From: Pseudisothecium myosuroides | Lineage: Eukaryota; Streptophyta; Bryopsida; Hypnales; Lembophyllaceae | Reading direction: 5' to 3' | DNA: 64,000 nt | Assembly: GCA_951799445.1 (NCBI GenBank) | Contig: OX637288.1 | Location: forward strand, 48,871,288-48,935,287 | Notes under the pieces: generated by a model | Seen by the model: only the letters and a program-made list of their open reading frames with translations | What the model was told of the DNA's origin: nothing | The model's database searches: none | Program-made: the position numbers and the translations under genes | In this document: positions 63,517 through 64,000 of the stretch, piece by piece | How positions within the stretch are numbered: position 1 is the first letter of the stretch | Layout: every line of letters begins with the position of its first letter

Positions 63517-64000
63517 AGGATTGGAATTGAATTTGAAAGCCATCATTTTAAGAATTGAATGAACACCACCGTATAGTTTCTACAAAAGGTAAAAGTTTCA
63601 TTGATTACTCCACAATTCAAAGGGATACTTTTGAATTGTCATTGGAATTGCGTAGGAAATTAAGAGTCCCATTAGCATCCCAAAGGGCAAAAATGGTCCC
63701 ATCCCCTTAGAATCCATAGGTGAGAAGAGTACACGGAACTCTTTTTTTGAAAGGTTCAATAGGTACAATTTTTTTGGCTACATTGAATGCATTCAACGGG
63801 GGCCATTTATTGGAAGTCTTGAGGCATATGTAGGTACCTTGTACTTTCAACTTAAAAAACTCCTAGACTATTTATTGACTATGAGTATTATAAAATTACA
63901 AAACTTGGATTGATTTTTCTCTTGAAGAAATTAACATCATTTGGACCACCCATCAATTGGGACAGAAAAAGTGACGGTTTTGAATGCTTATTCCTTACAT
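63517..64000. other. Spacer to window end
   Basis: AT-rich; nothing recognised. Confidence 0.35.

Overview
The window is nuclear DNA of a plant. Five spliced or intact protein genes belong to families with plant-typical members (NAC transcription factor, GDSL lipase, SEC23, BCCIP, and a calponin-homology/LysM membrane protein). Introns are short with GT-AG borders, and GC-richer exons sit in long AT-rich, transposon-filled spacers. Nothing bacterial is present (no operons, rRNA or CRISPR). I cannot name the species. The gene set would suit a bryophyte or lycophyte as well as other land plants, and that guess is inference. Layout: 1-2.1 kb holds a single-exon gene for a CH-domain/transmembrane/LysM protein on the plus strand. 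2.1-11.4 kb is a dense patch of small DNA transposons. 11.4-14.7 kb holds a five-exon GDSL esterase/lipase gene (plus). 15.8-17.5 kb holds a two-exon NAC gene (minus), convergent with the GDSL gene. 18-44.7 kb is a gene-poor, repeat-rich block. It contains a Mutator-like element carrying a broken XS-domain (SGS3/FDM-like) fragment, and a PMEI-like pseudogene split by a CACTA-type MITE. 44.8-49.5 kb holds SEC23 (six exons, 774 aa). 50.3-51.2 kb is a Tc1/mariner-type foldback element. 54.1-58.1 kb holds a BCCIP homologue (seven exons, 317 aa) with a transposon in intron 2. 58-64 kb is again repeats. All four multi-exon models were built by hand from GT/AG borders, kept in frame across every junction, and match the expected family length. 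The main pattern beyond genes is a swarm of about 20 short non-autonomous elements, of several sequence families, nearly all flanked by the tetranucleotide TTAA. The best-resolved families begin TTAA-CCCCTAAA and end TTTAGGGG-TTAA. In four places two elements abut and share one TTAA, and one copy sits in ATAT instead. This points to a TTAA-targeting transposase acting in trans (piggyBac-like target choice), but no transposase gene is in the window. Other superfamilies present with readable target duplications are CACTA (3 bp), PIF/Harbinger (TTA/TAA), Mutator (9 bp) and Tc1/mariner (TA). The five genes are mostly housekeeping or regulatory singletons (ER export coat, nuclear chaperone/repair factor, secreted hydrolase, transcription factor, membrane protein) and show no sign of acting as a cluster.
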